Source of the DNA: Flavivirga algicola
GTDB taxonomy: Bacteria > Bacteroidota > Bacteroidia > Flavobacteriales > Flavobacteriaceae
Direction of reading: 5' to 3'
Assembly (NCBI RefSeq): GCF_012910715.1
Contig: NZ_JABBHF010000010.1
Span: 124,001 to 188,000 of the forward strand
Length of the DNA stretch: 64,000 nucleotides
The notes beneath the pieces were generated by a model. It saw only the letters and a list, made by a program, of their open reading frames with translations, was not told the origin of the DNA and did not search any database. How positions within the stretch are numbered: the stretch's first letter is position 1; every line of letters begins with the position of its first letter. Positions 19,584-27,141 of this stretch are shown here, in pieces. The translations under genes and the position numbers were made by a program.

Positions 19584-20750
19584 TTAATCTTTTTTACGGT
19601 CTCTACGTTTTTTAATGCTACTTAGACTTAAAGCAGAATTTCGTTCTTGCTTCGGGTCATAGTTTAAGCCTTGTTTTAATTTTTGATTAAAATCAGATAA
19701 AGGTTCTTCGGTTTCAATTTTTTTCTCTTGTGGTAAGTTACCTTGCTTAACCCCCTCAACCATTTTATCAAAATCAGATTTATATTCTTTATCTTGCGTA
19801 ACCCTGAATTTTTCATACTCTTTTTCAGCAAATTTCTTAGCTACATCAGCCCGCATTTTACCTGCATCTTTCAGGATATCATACTCATTAAATAATAAAA
19901 ATGCATCTAGCTTTTCAACCCAATCTTTCATATTCATTAATCTTCCTTTACTAGCTTGGTTTTCTGCATAATCTAAATACATCGTTACGATTCTATTTAG
20001 TTCAGATATTTCTTCATGGGTTAGATAGTTTTTAGCAACTCCAACATCAGACTTTAATATTTTTCCGCCTTTCTTTTCATTTTTCCAACTTGTAAGTCCC
20101 ATATTGGGTTTTTCCGAACTTGCTCTAAGTTTTATTATTTCTGATGCAGTATGATGTGTAATTGCGTATTCTAATTTATTTTGAACTGTAGCAAAAAATG
20201 TTTGGGTTATTTGTGCTTTAGAATCATAATCTACAGCTGTGGCGTATATATCAGTGATTTTTTGGTAAAAACGTCTTTCAGAAGCACGTATTTCTCTGAT
20301 ACGTTCTACTAATTCGTCAAAGTAATCTTTGTCAAACAATGTTTTACCTTGCTTCAGCCTGTCATCATCTAAGGCAAAGCCCTTAATTAAGTATTCCTTT
20401 AAAATACTTGTAGACCAAATTCTAAATCTTGTTGCACTTAAAGAGTTTACTCTATATCCAACCGAAATAATCATATCTAGGTTGTAGAAATCGAGTTCTC
20501 TATTTACATTACGAGTGCCCTCTTTTCGAACTACTCGAATTTTTCGAGTAGTTGAACTCTTAGCTAATTCTCCGTCAGAATACACATTACTTATATGATA
20601 AGTAATAGTGTTTTCTTCAACTCCAAATATTTCACTCATTGACCTTTGAGTAGCCCATACAGTATCTTCATCAATAATGACTTGAATATTAGTAGTTCCA
20701 TCGTCAGCCGTGTAGAACAAAAAATTAACTTTATCTTCTAAACCACTCAT
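19584..20750 (-). CDS. RhuM family protein
   Basis: A 388-aa protein of the RhuM (virulence_RhuM) family. The family N-terminal half is clear: DTVWATQRSMSEIFGVEENTI, then the RNVNRELDFYNLDMIISVGYRVNS block and FRIWSTSILKEYLIKGFALDD. RhuM proteins are often found in accessory islands; their function is unproven. The C-terminal 120 residues are charged and helical (DKMVEGVKQGNLPQEKK). Its ATG overlaps the TGA of the transposase gene (ATGA), so the two are translationally coupled and it looks like an insertion-sequence passenger. Confidence 0.88.
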   Translation of the reverse strand: MSGLEDKVNFLFYTADDGTTNIQVIIDEDTVWATQRSMSEIFGVEENTITYHISNVYSDGELAKSSTTRKIRVVRKEGTRNVNRELDFYNLDMIISVGYRVNSLSATRFRIWSTSILKEYLIKGFALDDDRLKQGKTLFDKDYFDELVERIREIRASERRFYQKITDIYATAVDYDSKAQITQTFFATVQNKLEYAITHHTASEIIKLRASSEKPNMGLTSWKNEKKGGKILKSDVGVAKNYLTHEEISELNRIVTMYLDYAENQASKGRLMNMKDWVEKLDAFLLFNEYDILKDAGKMRADVAKKFAEKEYEKFRVTQDKEYKSDFDKMVEGVKQGNLPQEKKIETEEPLSDFNQKLKQGLNYDPKQERNSALSLSSIKKRRDRKKD

Positions 20751-21664
20751 GCAATTAATTCTTTATAAGTTATTTTATTCTCTATATTACACAAAAGTAA
20801 GTTAAATCTATCACTTTCATTTCCATTTCTTGTATTGTATCTAAATACAAACTCATCTATATATAACTGCAAATGCTTTTTGGATGTAAAATGATAGATA
20901 CCGTAAATACCTCGCTTTAAAATAGCCCAAAAACTTTCTATTGTATTTGTACTTATTCGACCTCTTACATATTCACCCCTGCTATGCTTTATTACTTTAT
21001 GGTCATAAACACGTTCTAATTTAGAGTAGCTTTTATGTTGATCTGTATAAACTTTTGATTCTTTACTTACGTTTTCATAAATAATAGGTAATAACGCAAT
21101 TTCAGAAGCATTTTCTACATGCATTGCTCTTACTTCACCGTTTCTTTGAACCATACCAAAGACAGTAGATTTTTTGTAATGTTCTAAAGCCTCCTCTGAT
21201 TTATCACGTCTTATAGATATACTTCTGTTTTCATTCTTGCCACCCACATAAGTTTCGTCCATTTCAACTTCATCTTCTAATTGGTCGTTATTATCTAAAC
21301 CGAAACAGTTTCTTATCCTTTGAAGCATGAACCACGCTGATTTCTGGGTGATTCCTAAATCTCTACCCAATTGAAGTGATGAAATACCTTTTTTATGTGA
21401 AGTAACTATCCAGATCGCTAAAAACCATTTTTGTAGCTCCATTTTGGTGTTATCAAAAATAGTATTGGTCTTGACGTTAAAATACTTACCTGTGTTTTTG
21501 CACTTATAACGGTTATTCTTACATTTATAGACTTTAGAAGTTGAATCAAAAGGACTTACAACGTTTTCGTTCCAACGCAGTATTTCTAAATGGTCGATAC
21601 AATCCTGCTCCGTTGGAAAGGCTTTGATAAGGTCTAAAACTGATTTTACTTCTTTATTAAACAT
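20747..21664 (-). CDS. IS1595-family (ISXO2-like) transposase
   Basis: A 305-aa DDE transposase, starting at ATG 21664 (the frame extends to 21715 but the extra residues cover the upstream inverted repeat). An N-terminal Cys-containing segment (YKCKNNRYKCKNTGKYF) resembles the ISXO2 zinc ribbon. The catalytic domain has EVEMDETYVGGK (first Asp), VYTDQHKSY (second Asp) and RGRISTNTIESFWAILKRG (final Asn/Glu). It appears intact. Downstream and coupled is RhuM. Confidence 0.9.
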   Translation of the reverse strand: MFNKEVKSVLDLIKAFPTEQDCIDHLEILRWNENVVSPFDSTSKVYKCKNNRYKCKNTGKYFNVKTNTIFDNTKMELQKWFLAIWIVTSHKKGISSLQLGRDLGITQKSAWFMLQRIRNCFGLDNNDQLEDEVEMDETYVGGKNENRSISIRRDKSEEALEHYKKSTVFGMVQRNGEVRAMHVENASEIALLPIIYENVSKESKVYTDQHKSYSKLERVYDHKVIKHSRGEYVRGRISTNTIESFWAILKRGIYGIYHFTSKKHLQLYIDEFVFRYNTRNGNESDRFNLLLCNIENKITYKELIA

Positions 21665-21741
21665 ATATAAATATAGTAGTTTTTTACACTGAAAACAAAT
21701 ATTTAGTGTAAGCATATTCTAATAACATTTAAATAATTTTT

Positions 21742-22191
21742 ATGGATATTGTAACAATTGTGATAATTGGCGTTTATACCTTAATTTACCTAATCGTATT
21801 TATTATACAATACAGTCAGATAAAAAAGCAAAAAGATATTATAGATTCAATGAAAACATTCATTGACATATTTAAGGTTGATGAGGTAAAGAAGTATGCC
21901 TCAATGAGAGAGGAAAGGATTAAGGGTGATTTAAAAAACATGATTAATAATGATGAAAAAGCTCAAGAAATAATTGAAGAAGTTTCTAAAAATACGTTAG
22001 GTGAGGTTCATGAATTTTATAAAGAAAAAACTGGAGAAAAGGTAGGAGAGCTATTTAATTTCTGCGTTCTAAGTTTGAAGCAATTTTCAGAAGAAGAGCG
22101 TAAATTGGTCTTAGATAATCACTTTGTGAAATCTGCAGGCACACTTAAAAAAGCTCTTGCTGAACTTGAAGGCAATAATAATGCTCCTTAA
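21742..22191 (+). CDS. Membrane-anchored coiled-coil protein, unknown
   Basis: A 149-aa protein. Residues 2-25 form one strongly hydrophobic N-terminal segment (TIVIIGVYTLIYLIVFII). The rest is charged and helical, with likely coiled coil at 30-100, so it is a small protein anchored in the inner membrane with a cytoplasmic helical domain. No family is recognised. It sits between the IS1595 element and convergent small genes, in the accessory stretch. Confidence 0.6.
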   Translation: MDIVTIVIIGVYTLIYLIVFIIQYSQIKKQKDIIDSMKTFIDIFKVDEVKKYASMREERIKGDLKNMINNDEKAQEIIEEVSKNTLGEVHEFYKEKTGEKVGELFNFCVLSLKQFSEEERKLVLDNHFVKSAGTLKKALAELEGNNNAP

Positions 22192-22321
22192 CTTTATTAT
22201 ACATTTTTTCATTGTCTAAATCCAGCCTTAAAATAAACCCATATTTTTCATCGAATTTATCTGTTTCTTTTTTCTTATTGGGTTTGAAGAAATTTAAGAA
22301 TGTTATAAAGTGATTTTTCAT
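22145..22321 (-). CDS. Small 58-aa ORF coupled to the lipoprotein gene
   Basis: ATG at 22321 overlaps the TAA of the preceding lipoprotein gene (TAATG). The product is basic and soluble (FFKPNKKKETDKFDEKYGF, LRLDLDNEKMYNKVKEHYY) and overlaps the end of the convergent 21742 gene. The overlap start and protein-like composition support it. It may be the remains of a longer gene. Confidence 0.4.
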   Translation of the reverse strand: MKNHFITFLNFFKPNKKKETDKFDEKYGFILRLDLDNEKMYNKVKEHYYCLQVQQELF

Positions 22322-22575
22322 TAGTGTAATTTTGTATATAGATTCCCTTTTCCAACTAGATCATCTCCTTTCGGTGCAGTCAATGTTGTAGCAGAAAAAG
22401 TGCCTTTTTCCTCAGACCAATTTACTACAGGAGGTGCTGTCTCTCCCGTTTGTAAAAACGTGTTTTCCATAAGATGTTGTTCGTAAACAATTCTCAAATT
22501 ATTAGACGAATCATCACTACTACAAGAAAAGTGTAATAAAATTAATGATACAAAAATGTAAAGTATTTTTTTCAT
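22321..22575 (-). CDS. Small lipoprotein, possibly truncated
   Basis: An 84-aa protein with a lipoprotein signal: MKKILYIFVSLILLHFSC, Cys at residue 18 followed by SSDDSS, a Bacteroidetes export-type sequence after the lipid Cys. The mature part is only about 66 residues with no domain I recognise. The short length next to a mobile element and the coupled small ORF suggest a gene remnant, but it is open from start to stop. Confidence 0.6.
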   Translation of the reverse strand: MKKILYIFVSLILLHFSCSSDDSSNNLRIVYEQHLMENTFLQTGETAPPVVNWSEEKGTFSATTLTAPKGDDLVGKGNLYTKLH

Positions 22576-22591
22576 AATAATTTTAAAATAA

Positions 22592-22672
22592 AACGAGGCT
22601 GCCTAAAGAGTACTTAGGTATCTGTTCGAGTATTTCAACTTTAGTTTTCAATACTTTTTAGACGACCTCGTT
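22592..22672. repeat. Short MITE-like inverted-repeat element
   Basis: The ends are imperfect inverted repeats of about 19 bp: AACGAGGcTGcCTAAAgAG (from 22592) and, inverted, CTTTTTAGACGACCTCGTT (22654-22672). The GTCTAAAAAG end motif is shared with the element at 49609-49739. Non-coding. Confidence 0.5.
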
Positions 22673-22777
22673 TTTCCTTAATCATGGAGAAAAACTAACT
22701 TATCAAAAAGAAAATAAAATGTGAGAAGTGTGTATGTATAATCAATCCTAATGCTTATTTCTCACATTTTATTCAAA

Positions 22778-23386
22778 CTATTGAAGGTCAAAAAGGTTAG
22801 CAATTTCTTCGTACGACATTTTTTTGTAATTAGAAATGGATTTACCTGTATTGCTTTGACCTCCTGGTATTATAACGTAACGGTAGGCAGAAATCAACAC
22901 GGCGTCGGCATTTAAGTCTGTATCATCCAATTTTTTCACTTGGATTCTTATTGCCCCGTTGGAATCATCGGTTGGAGGTTGAATTCTATAACGAAACTCG
23001 ACATCTAAACTACCATAGAAAGTATAGGGTAATTGATAGAAGGTTGTCTCGATTTCACCGTCTGAAAGGACTGCTCTTCGGCCGTATATCAATACGACCC
23101 CATTATTTAGGATATCATTGGTAATTTCAGGTGCTTCAATATCAAAACCTGCTGCCGAACTTCCCACAGGACTGTTACCAAACCCATGTTCAATCCAATC
23201 AGAATAGATCACATTTGCCGTTCCTGGATCGCCTGGGGCACCAGGGTCACCTTGTAAACCTTGTTGTCCCTGGTCACCTTGCGGGCCTTGTGGGCCTTGT
23301 GGGCCAATAGCTCCGTCTTCGCCATCACAGGAGAAAATAGCTATTGATAATAATGCTATAGTTACGTACTTAATTAAATTTTTCAT
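22778..23386 (-). CDS. Lipoprotein with short collagen-like tract
   Basis: A 202-aa lipoprotein. The signal MKNLIKYVTIALLSIAIFSC gives lipid Cys20. Residues 21-54 are eleven Gly-X-Y triplets (DGEDGAIGPQGPQGPQGD and on), a collagen-like stalk. The remaining 145 residues are beta-rich with YGRRAVLSD and YYTFYGSLDVEFRY-like strands. Many Bacteroidetes surface lipoproteins have this build. Function unknown. It shares a 33-bp upstream dyad with the propeller lipoprotein at 25505, so both are probably under one regulator. Confidence 0.75.
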   Translation of the reverse strand: MKNLIKYVTIALLSIAIFSCDGEDGAIGPQGPQGPQGDQGQQGLQGDPGAPGDPGTANVIYSDWIEHGFGNSPVGSSAAGFDIEAPEITNDILNNGVVLIYGRRAVLSDGEIETTFYQLPYTFYGSLDVEFRYRIQPPTDDSNGAIRIQVKKLDDTDLNADAVLISAYRYVIIPGGQSNTGKSISNYKKMSYEEIANLFDLQ

Positions 23387-23417
23387 TGTTAAATTTTTTT
23401 AAAATTATGTTATGAAG

Positions 23418-23479
23418 CAAACTTAGACAGCAGGTGTTTTTTAGATGTCCGAAATATTTGAAATTCAAAGAATCTGGAC
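23418..23479 (-). promoter_or_regulatory. Promoter of the collagen-like lipoprotein with 33-bp dyad
   Basis: A -7 box TAAGTTTG lies at 23418-23425 (minus strand). A 33-bp imperfect dyad is at 23447-23479, with outer arms GTCC...GGAC and a central TTTGAAATTCAAA. The gap between box and dyad is 21 bp. No -33 TTG is present, so activation by a bound protein is likely. An almost identical arrangement is at 27076-27137. Confidence 0.7.
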
Positions 23480-23540
23480 GTTTTATGGGTGTTTTTCCCT
23501 GTGTTTGTTGGGTGTATAGCTAGGAAATTTACGCAATTGA

Positions 23541-24070
23541 TTAGTGCATATTTAAGGAACAACAGAATCTATCTACTACCTTTTCGAAGTTTTCAGCAAT
23601 AAATGTAATTCCAAAAACTATAGATGGTCTTTGGGTGTCGTTTCCATGCCTTCAAGAAACGAATCTTAATTATTCTACAGAGAACATTTTTTTACAAAAT
23701 ACGATCTGTCTTGGTTCGGCCCCAATTGGAATTTATCTCAAATATGAATATCGTCCTCTATCGATAAGGGATTTTGACCATGTTTATTATATTTCCGTAT
23801 GGATTTTACGAGAGGGCCATTAATTCCTCCAAGAGAAAGATAGTTGCCTTTGTACTTATAAAAAATAATTACTTGGTCTTTTGGTTTTATATCTATGTCT
23901 TAAAAACGGTTGGAGAAAGCAAACAACTCTACAGAATAGTTTTCTTTTTGGAGCATAGAAACAGTACCTAAAAAAAATCAGACTATGGGTTCGCTACAAT
24001 TACCAATAAAAGACTGTTTTTGAGGTGTTAATAGTTATATTCTACGCTAAGGGTGTCTTTTTTAGCATGT
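23541..24070 (-). pseudogene. Decayed gene remnant
   Basis: The 720-bp gap between the collagen-like and SIMPL genes holds protein-like sequence on the minus strand, broken by stops and frameshifts. Readable pieces in order are DTLSVEYNY, TPQKQSFIGNCSEPIV, then in one frame FFLGTVSMLQKENYSVEL and on. An in-frame TAA follows after NRF, then KDQVIIFYKYKGNYLSLGG and on to DDIHI and a TGA. After a further shift comes RPSIVFGITFIAENFEKVVD. No family was recognised. The pieces read as coding rather than random AT-rich DNA. Confidence 0.5.
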
Positions 24071-24106
24071 ATATTTATTAATATTATATTTTACCTTTTT
24101 GTATTT

Positions 24107-24721
24107 TCATTGAAGCGAAAATGTAACTTTTATATGATATTTTAAAGGTACTCCTCTAACACCGCTAACATTAAAGTATTCGTACTTGTAATTTGTATTT
24201 TCAATTTGGGTGATTTCTCCAACCGTTTTTCCTATTTTTGACGCAATCTGCTCGGCACTTTTTCTTGCATCGTCTATAGCCTTTTTGCTTAATTCTCCAA
24301 TTTGTTTATTCGTCATTTCTTTGGCAATAAAATCGACCCTTGTATTGTCTACGCCCTTCATTTTTTGACTAAGGATTTTTTGTACTTCTTCTAAGGATGT
24401 CGTTACATAAAAATAATAAGCAGATGATGTGTAGAGATAAGAATTTAAGTGGTAATTAACATCTTCTTTAAAGAACCCAAAATTAATATTTTCTTTACTA
24501 AGCATGGAGGCAAACTCCTTTTTTAGCTCAGAAACCGTTTTGCCTTTTATATTTTGGTAATTATCACTTATAATTTCTTTAAATTCTATATTGACTACAT
24601 ATTTTTCTATTTCAGTGGTCTTAATGGTTTCTCCTATAACGGTGATTGATTTTTTTTGCTGTGCTACTATAATATTAGTGAATAATATACATATTAGCAT
24701 TAAATTTTGGATGCGTTTCAT
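24107..24721 (-). CDS. SIMPL domain periplasmic protein
   Basis: A 204-aa secreted protein, signal peptide to about residue 20 (ILFTNIIVAQ). The SIMPL/DUF541 fold is visible: ITVIGETIKTTEIEKYVVNIEF at the start and the conserved helix KAIDDARKSAEQIASKIGKTVGEI near 145-170, then a last strand YHIKVTFSL. SIMPL proteins form oligomeric rings in the periplasm with no settled function. It starts 12 nt after the stop of the 24734 lipoprotein gene and is in the same operon. Confidence 0.85.
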   Translation of the reverse strand: MKRIQNLMLICILFTNIIVAQQKKSITVIGETIKTTEIEKYVVNIEFKEIISDNYQNIKGKTVSELKKEFASMLSKENINFGFFKEDVNYHLNSYLYTSSAYYFYVTTSLEEVQKILSQKMKGVDNTRVDFIAKEMTNKQIGELSKKAIDDARKSAEQIASKIGKTVGEITQIENTNYKYEYFNVSGVRGVPLKYHIKVTFSLQ

Positions 24722-24733
24722 AATATATTTTTA

Positions 24734-25279
24734 TTAAGGGGTTACTGTTTTTGCAATACACCAGTTTTTTGAGAAATTGGTGTGCTGTTGAACAAAATTA
24801 TTTGTCCCAAAGTTGAGTGGACAATAGGCTATTTCTTGATTATGGTTTATTTGATTGATTTGAAGTTCTGTTCTATTTCCTATACCTATAGACCCTAATA
24901 CATCACCAGCATTAATTTTATCTCCTACAGAAACTTTAATATTTAGTATATGGTCGTAAATAATAAGCCATTGGGAATTATTTGAAGGTTTTACCCAGAT
25001 TTCAAAATCATCAATGTTTGAATTCATTTGAATAGCTTCTACATAGCCCCCTGAAGCAGACTGTACCAATATGTTGGCATGGTTGGTAATATATTCAATT
25101 GTGGGGTTTAGCTGATTCTGACTCAGAGTTTCTCCAAATGCTATAAAAGAACTAATTTCGTTAATAGCTATAGGGGTGATGGAAAGAGATGGAGGAGCAG
25201 GATCTAACGTTTCATCGTTGTTATTACACCCAAAAATTAATAAGCCGAGTATTAAAAGTTTAATTCGTTTGGTTTGCAT
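24734..25279 (-). CDS. Lipoprotein with peptidase M23-like domain
   Basis: I start at ATG 25279 (MQTKRIKLLILGLLIFGC), giving 181 aa with lipid Cys18; the frame reaches 25381 but the extra residues lack a signal. A C-terminal segment VSVGDKINAGDVLGSIGIGN followed by TELQI matches the M23 LytM/biotinyl-type beta fold. The metal-binding His of active M23 peptidases (HxxxD and HxH) are not seen, so it is probably a degenerate, non-catalytic form. In operon with the SIMPL gene. Confidence 0.6.
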   Translation of the reverse strand: MQTKRIKLLILGLLIFGCNNNDETLDPAPPSLSITPIAINEISSFIAFGETLSQNQLNPTIEYITNHANILVQSASGGYVEAIQMNSNIDDFEIWVKPSNNSQWLIIYDHILNIKVSVGDKINAGDVLGSIGIGNRTELQINQINHNQEIAYCPLNFGTNNFVQQHTNFSKNWCIAKTVTP

Positions 25280-25382
25280 ATGAATTATTGTGTAAACACA
25301 TTCTTTGACAATTTTTACCGTTATAAAGCTGTTTTTGAATGGTGTTAACAAAACGGTTAATTGAATACATTTATAAATCATT

Positions 25383-25435
25383 TAAAAAAGGGTCCCCGTC
25401 ACTTTGGTTAAAATAAATCGTTAGAGGACCCACTG
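25383..25435 (-). terminator. Terminator of the propeller lipoprotein gene
   Basis: On the minus strand GGGTCC (25427-25432) pairs with GGACCC (25390-25395), directly followed by TTTTTT. The loop is long and has further imperfect pairing. Confidence 0.55.
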
Positions 25436-25504
25436 GTAAAAAAGCAACTAACATACACTTGATCGTATTATAAAGGATAGGTTTTATAATAGCCTGTAAG
25501 GTGT

Positions 25505-27058
25505 CTATTCTAGCTTAATAACCCAATAATTAAAATCTCCAAAACCTCCTCCATTTCCTGTTATATTAGTATACCAAGAGCCTGTGGTTATAAAACCACC
25601 ATCTTTAGTTTCTTCAATCGAAAACGCATAATCATTTCCTTCCCCTCCAAGGTTTTGTTGCCATACCAGATCTCCACTGGCTTGTAGTCGCAGAATCCAG
25701 AAATCTGCTCCTCCATGATTCTCTGCTACATCCAAATCATCAGAGGTTGAAGAGCCAGCTGCAATATATCCACCATCAGTAGTTTGTTTAATATCGTTGA
25801 CACCGTCTGATTTAGAACCGCCCAGTACTTTTTTCCAAATAATATTCCCTTGGTTATCTGTTTTAATAACTAGGGCATCATTGGCACCATTGTTTTTTCC
25901 AATATCTCCATCACTAGATTTGGAGTACCCACCAATAATATACCCACCGTCATTGGTTTGTTGTATCGATGCCGCTTCTTCATTTTCAGATCCTGTGTAA
26001 GTTTTATTCCATTCATGCTTCCCCTCGTTATCTAATTTAATAACCAACATATCCCTCTTGTTATCTGTAGTTTCTGTGTACCCTGCTACAATGCAACCTT
26101 GGTCTGAAGTTTCATCAACCGAAAAGGCCAAGTCTCTTTGCGAACCTCCGAAATTGGTTTCCCATAAGAGGGTCCCCGACTCATCTAGTTTTACGATCCA
26201 GGCATCAGATTGACCTTTGACGTTGAAACTATCGGAACTCGTATAACCGACAGCCACAAATTCGCCATTTGAGGTTTCAATAATGGCTTCTAAAATATCA
26301 TCTTTGCTACCCCCTAAGTTTCTTTTCCAACTTATATTTCCAGAGGCATTTAGTTTTACGATCCAGAAATCGCGCATGCCATGGTTTCCTGCTACATTGC
26401 CATCGTTGGATGATGAAAATGCCCCTATAATATACCCACCATCGTTGGTTTGTTGTACATCGTGTGCAGTTTCATTATTGGTGCCACCAATATTAGTTTC
26501 CCATTGTATAACGCCCTGGCTGTCTAATTTAACCACCCAGCAGTCTTTATTACCTTTATTTCCGCCAACGTCTCCGTTATTGGACTCTGATGCGCCTACG
26601 ACGATGTATCCCAAGTCATTTGTTTGACGTATGCTATAGGCTTCCTCGTCTAGAGTTCCTCCTAATGACTTTTGCCATGCTATAGCTATCTCGCTATTAA
26701 TCGTTTCTGTGGTTGTGAATGAAAACGTACTTTCTGATGCGCCGTTTTTTCCATCAGAAGCTACAACTTTTCCACTATAATTTGTTTCTTCAACAAGGTT
26801 TTCAAGCAAAAACTCTGTAGTTTGTAGTTGAGATTGTACCTCATTCTGCTCTAGAAATATGGTATAGGTTACCACATCTCCCTCTGGATCTGTTGCAGGA
26901 CTCCATTTAAGTAACGTACTGTTATTGGTTATCTCTGTTGCTTCTACAGAAAAGTCTTTAGGGTTTTGATTTTGTATTTGCAAATCGCCGTTATCGTCGT
27001 TGCCACACCCCGATGCCCATAAGGTCATTAGGGTGATTAGAATAAGTGTTTTGTTCAT
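25505..27058 (-). CDS. Lipoprotein with FN3-like domain and seven-repeat propeller
   Basis: A 517-aa lipoprotein. The signal ends at LWASGC (Cys18). Residues 30-115 are fibronectin-III-like (TLLKWSPATDPEGD, then YTIFLE). Residues 125-517 hold seven repeats of about 55 aa with the pattern W-x4-GG-x10-T-x-DGGYI-x3-S-x3-DGD-x4-G-x2-D-W-V-KLD. Seven copies fit a seven-bladed beta-propeller. The last copy ends at the C-terminus with YWVIKLE. It acts outside the cell or in the periplasm; the ligand is unknown. It has the 33-bp dyad promoter shared with the 22778 gene. Confidence 0.8.
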   Translation of the reverse strand: MNKTLILITLMTLWASGCGNDDNGDLQIQNQNPKDFSVEATEITNNSTLLKWSPATDPEGDVVTYTIFLEQNEVQSQLQTTEFLLENLVEETNYSGKVVASDGKNGASESTFSFTTTETINSEIAIAWQKSLGGTLDEEAYSIRQTNDLGYIVVGASESNNGDVGGNKGNKDCWVVKLDSQGVIQWETNIGGTNNETAHDVQQTNDGGYIIGAFSSSNDGNVAGNHGMRDFWIVKLNASGNISWKRNLGGSKDDILEAIIETSNGEFVAVGYTSSDSFNVKGQSDAWIVKLDESGTLLWETNFGGSQRDLAFSVDETSDQGCIVAGYTETTDNKRDMLVIKLDNEGKHEWNKTYTGSENEEAASIQQTNDGGYIIGGYSKSSDGDIGKNNGANDALVIKTDNQGNIIWKKVLGGSKSDGVNDIKQTTDGGYIAAGSSTSDDLDVAENHGGADFWILRLQASGDLVWQQNLGGEGNDYAFSIEETKDGGFITTGSWYTNITGNGGGFGDFNYWVIKLE

Positions 27059-27075
27059 TATTTACATTTTTTTTG

Positions 27076-27137
27076 AAAATGTACTGACTTAAATAACCAA
27101 TGGTATCCGAAAAGTTTGAATTTCAAAGAATCTGGAC
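27076..27137 (-). promoter_or_regulatory. Promoter of the propeller lipoprotein with 33-bp dyad
   Basis: The -7-like box TACATTTT (27076-27083) is 21 bp from a 33-bp dyad (27105-27137), the same distance as at 23418. The two dyads agree at 29 of 33 positions, including TTTGAATTTCAAA in the middle. It lies just downstream of the GAF-AraC regulator gene. Confidence 0.7.
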
Positions 27138-27141
27138 ATTT

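Larger units (their letters stand above)
19584..21723 (-). mobile_element. IS1595-type element with RhuM passenger (ends not fixed)
   Basis: The coupled transposase and RhuM genes form the core. Upstream of the transposase there is an inverted repeat TTACACT/AGTGTAA (21684-21690, 21705-21711). I could not prove terminal repeats or an 8-bp target duplication. ATTAGAAT occurs at 19125 and, inverted, at 21716-21723, which would put the broken RadC gene inside the element as well; this 8-bp match is weak. Confidence 0.5.

Noticed and set aside
22778-23386. Collagen-like tract as a tandem DNA repeat or CRISPR
   Set aside because: The repetition is Gly-X-Y coding of one short lipoprotein segment; no spacers of constant length.
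23635-23971. Two short plus-strand open frames of 62 and 65 codons
   Set aside because: The minus strand of the same interval reads as a decayed gene with much better protein-like sequence.
26283-26627. Proline/serine-rich plus-strand frames opposite the propeller lipoprotein
   Set aside because: They are antisense shadows of the repeated blades, with repeats that mirror the real gene.
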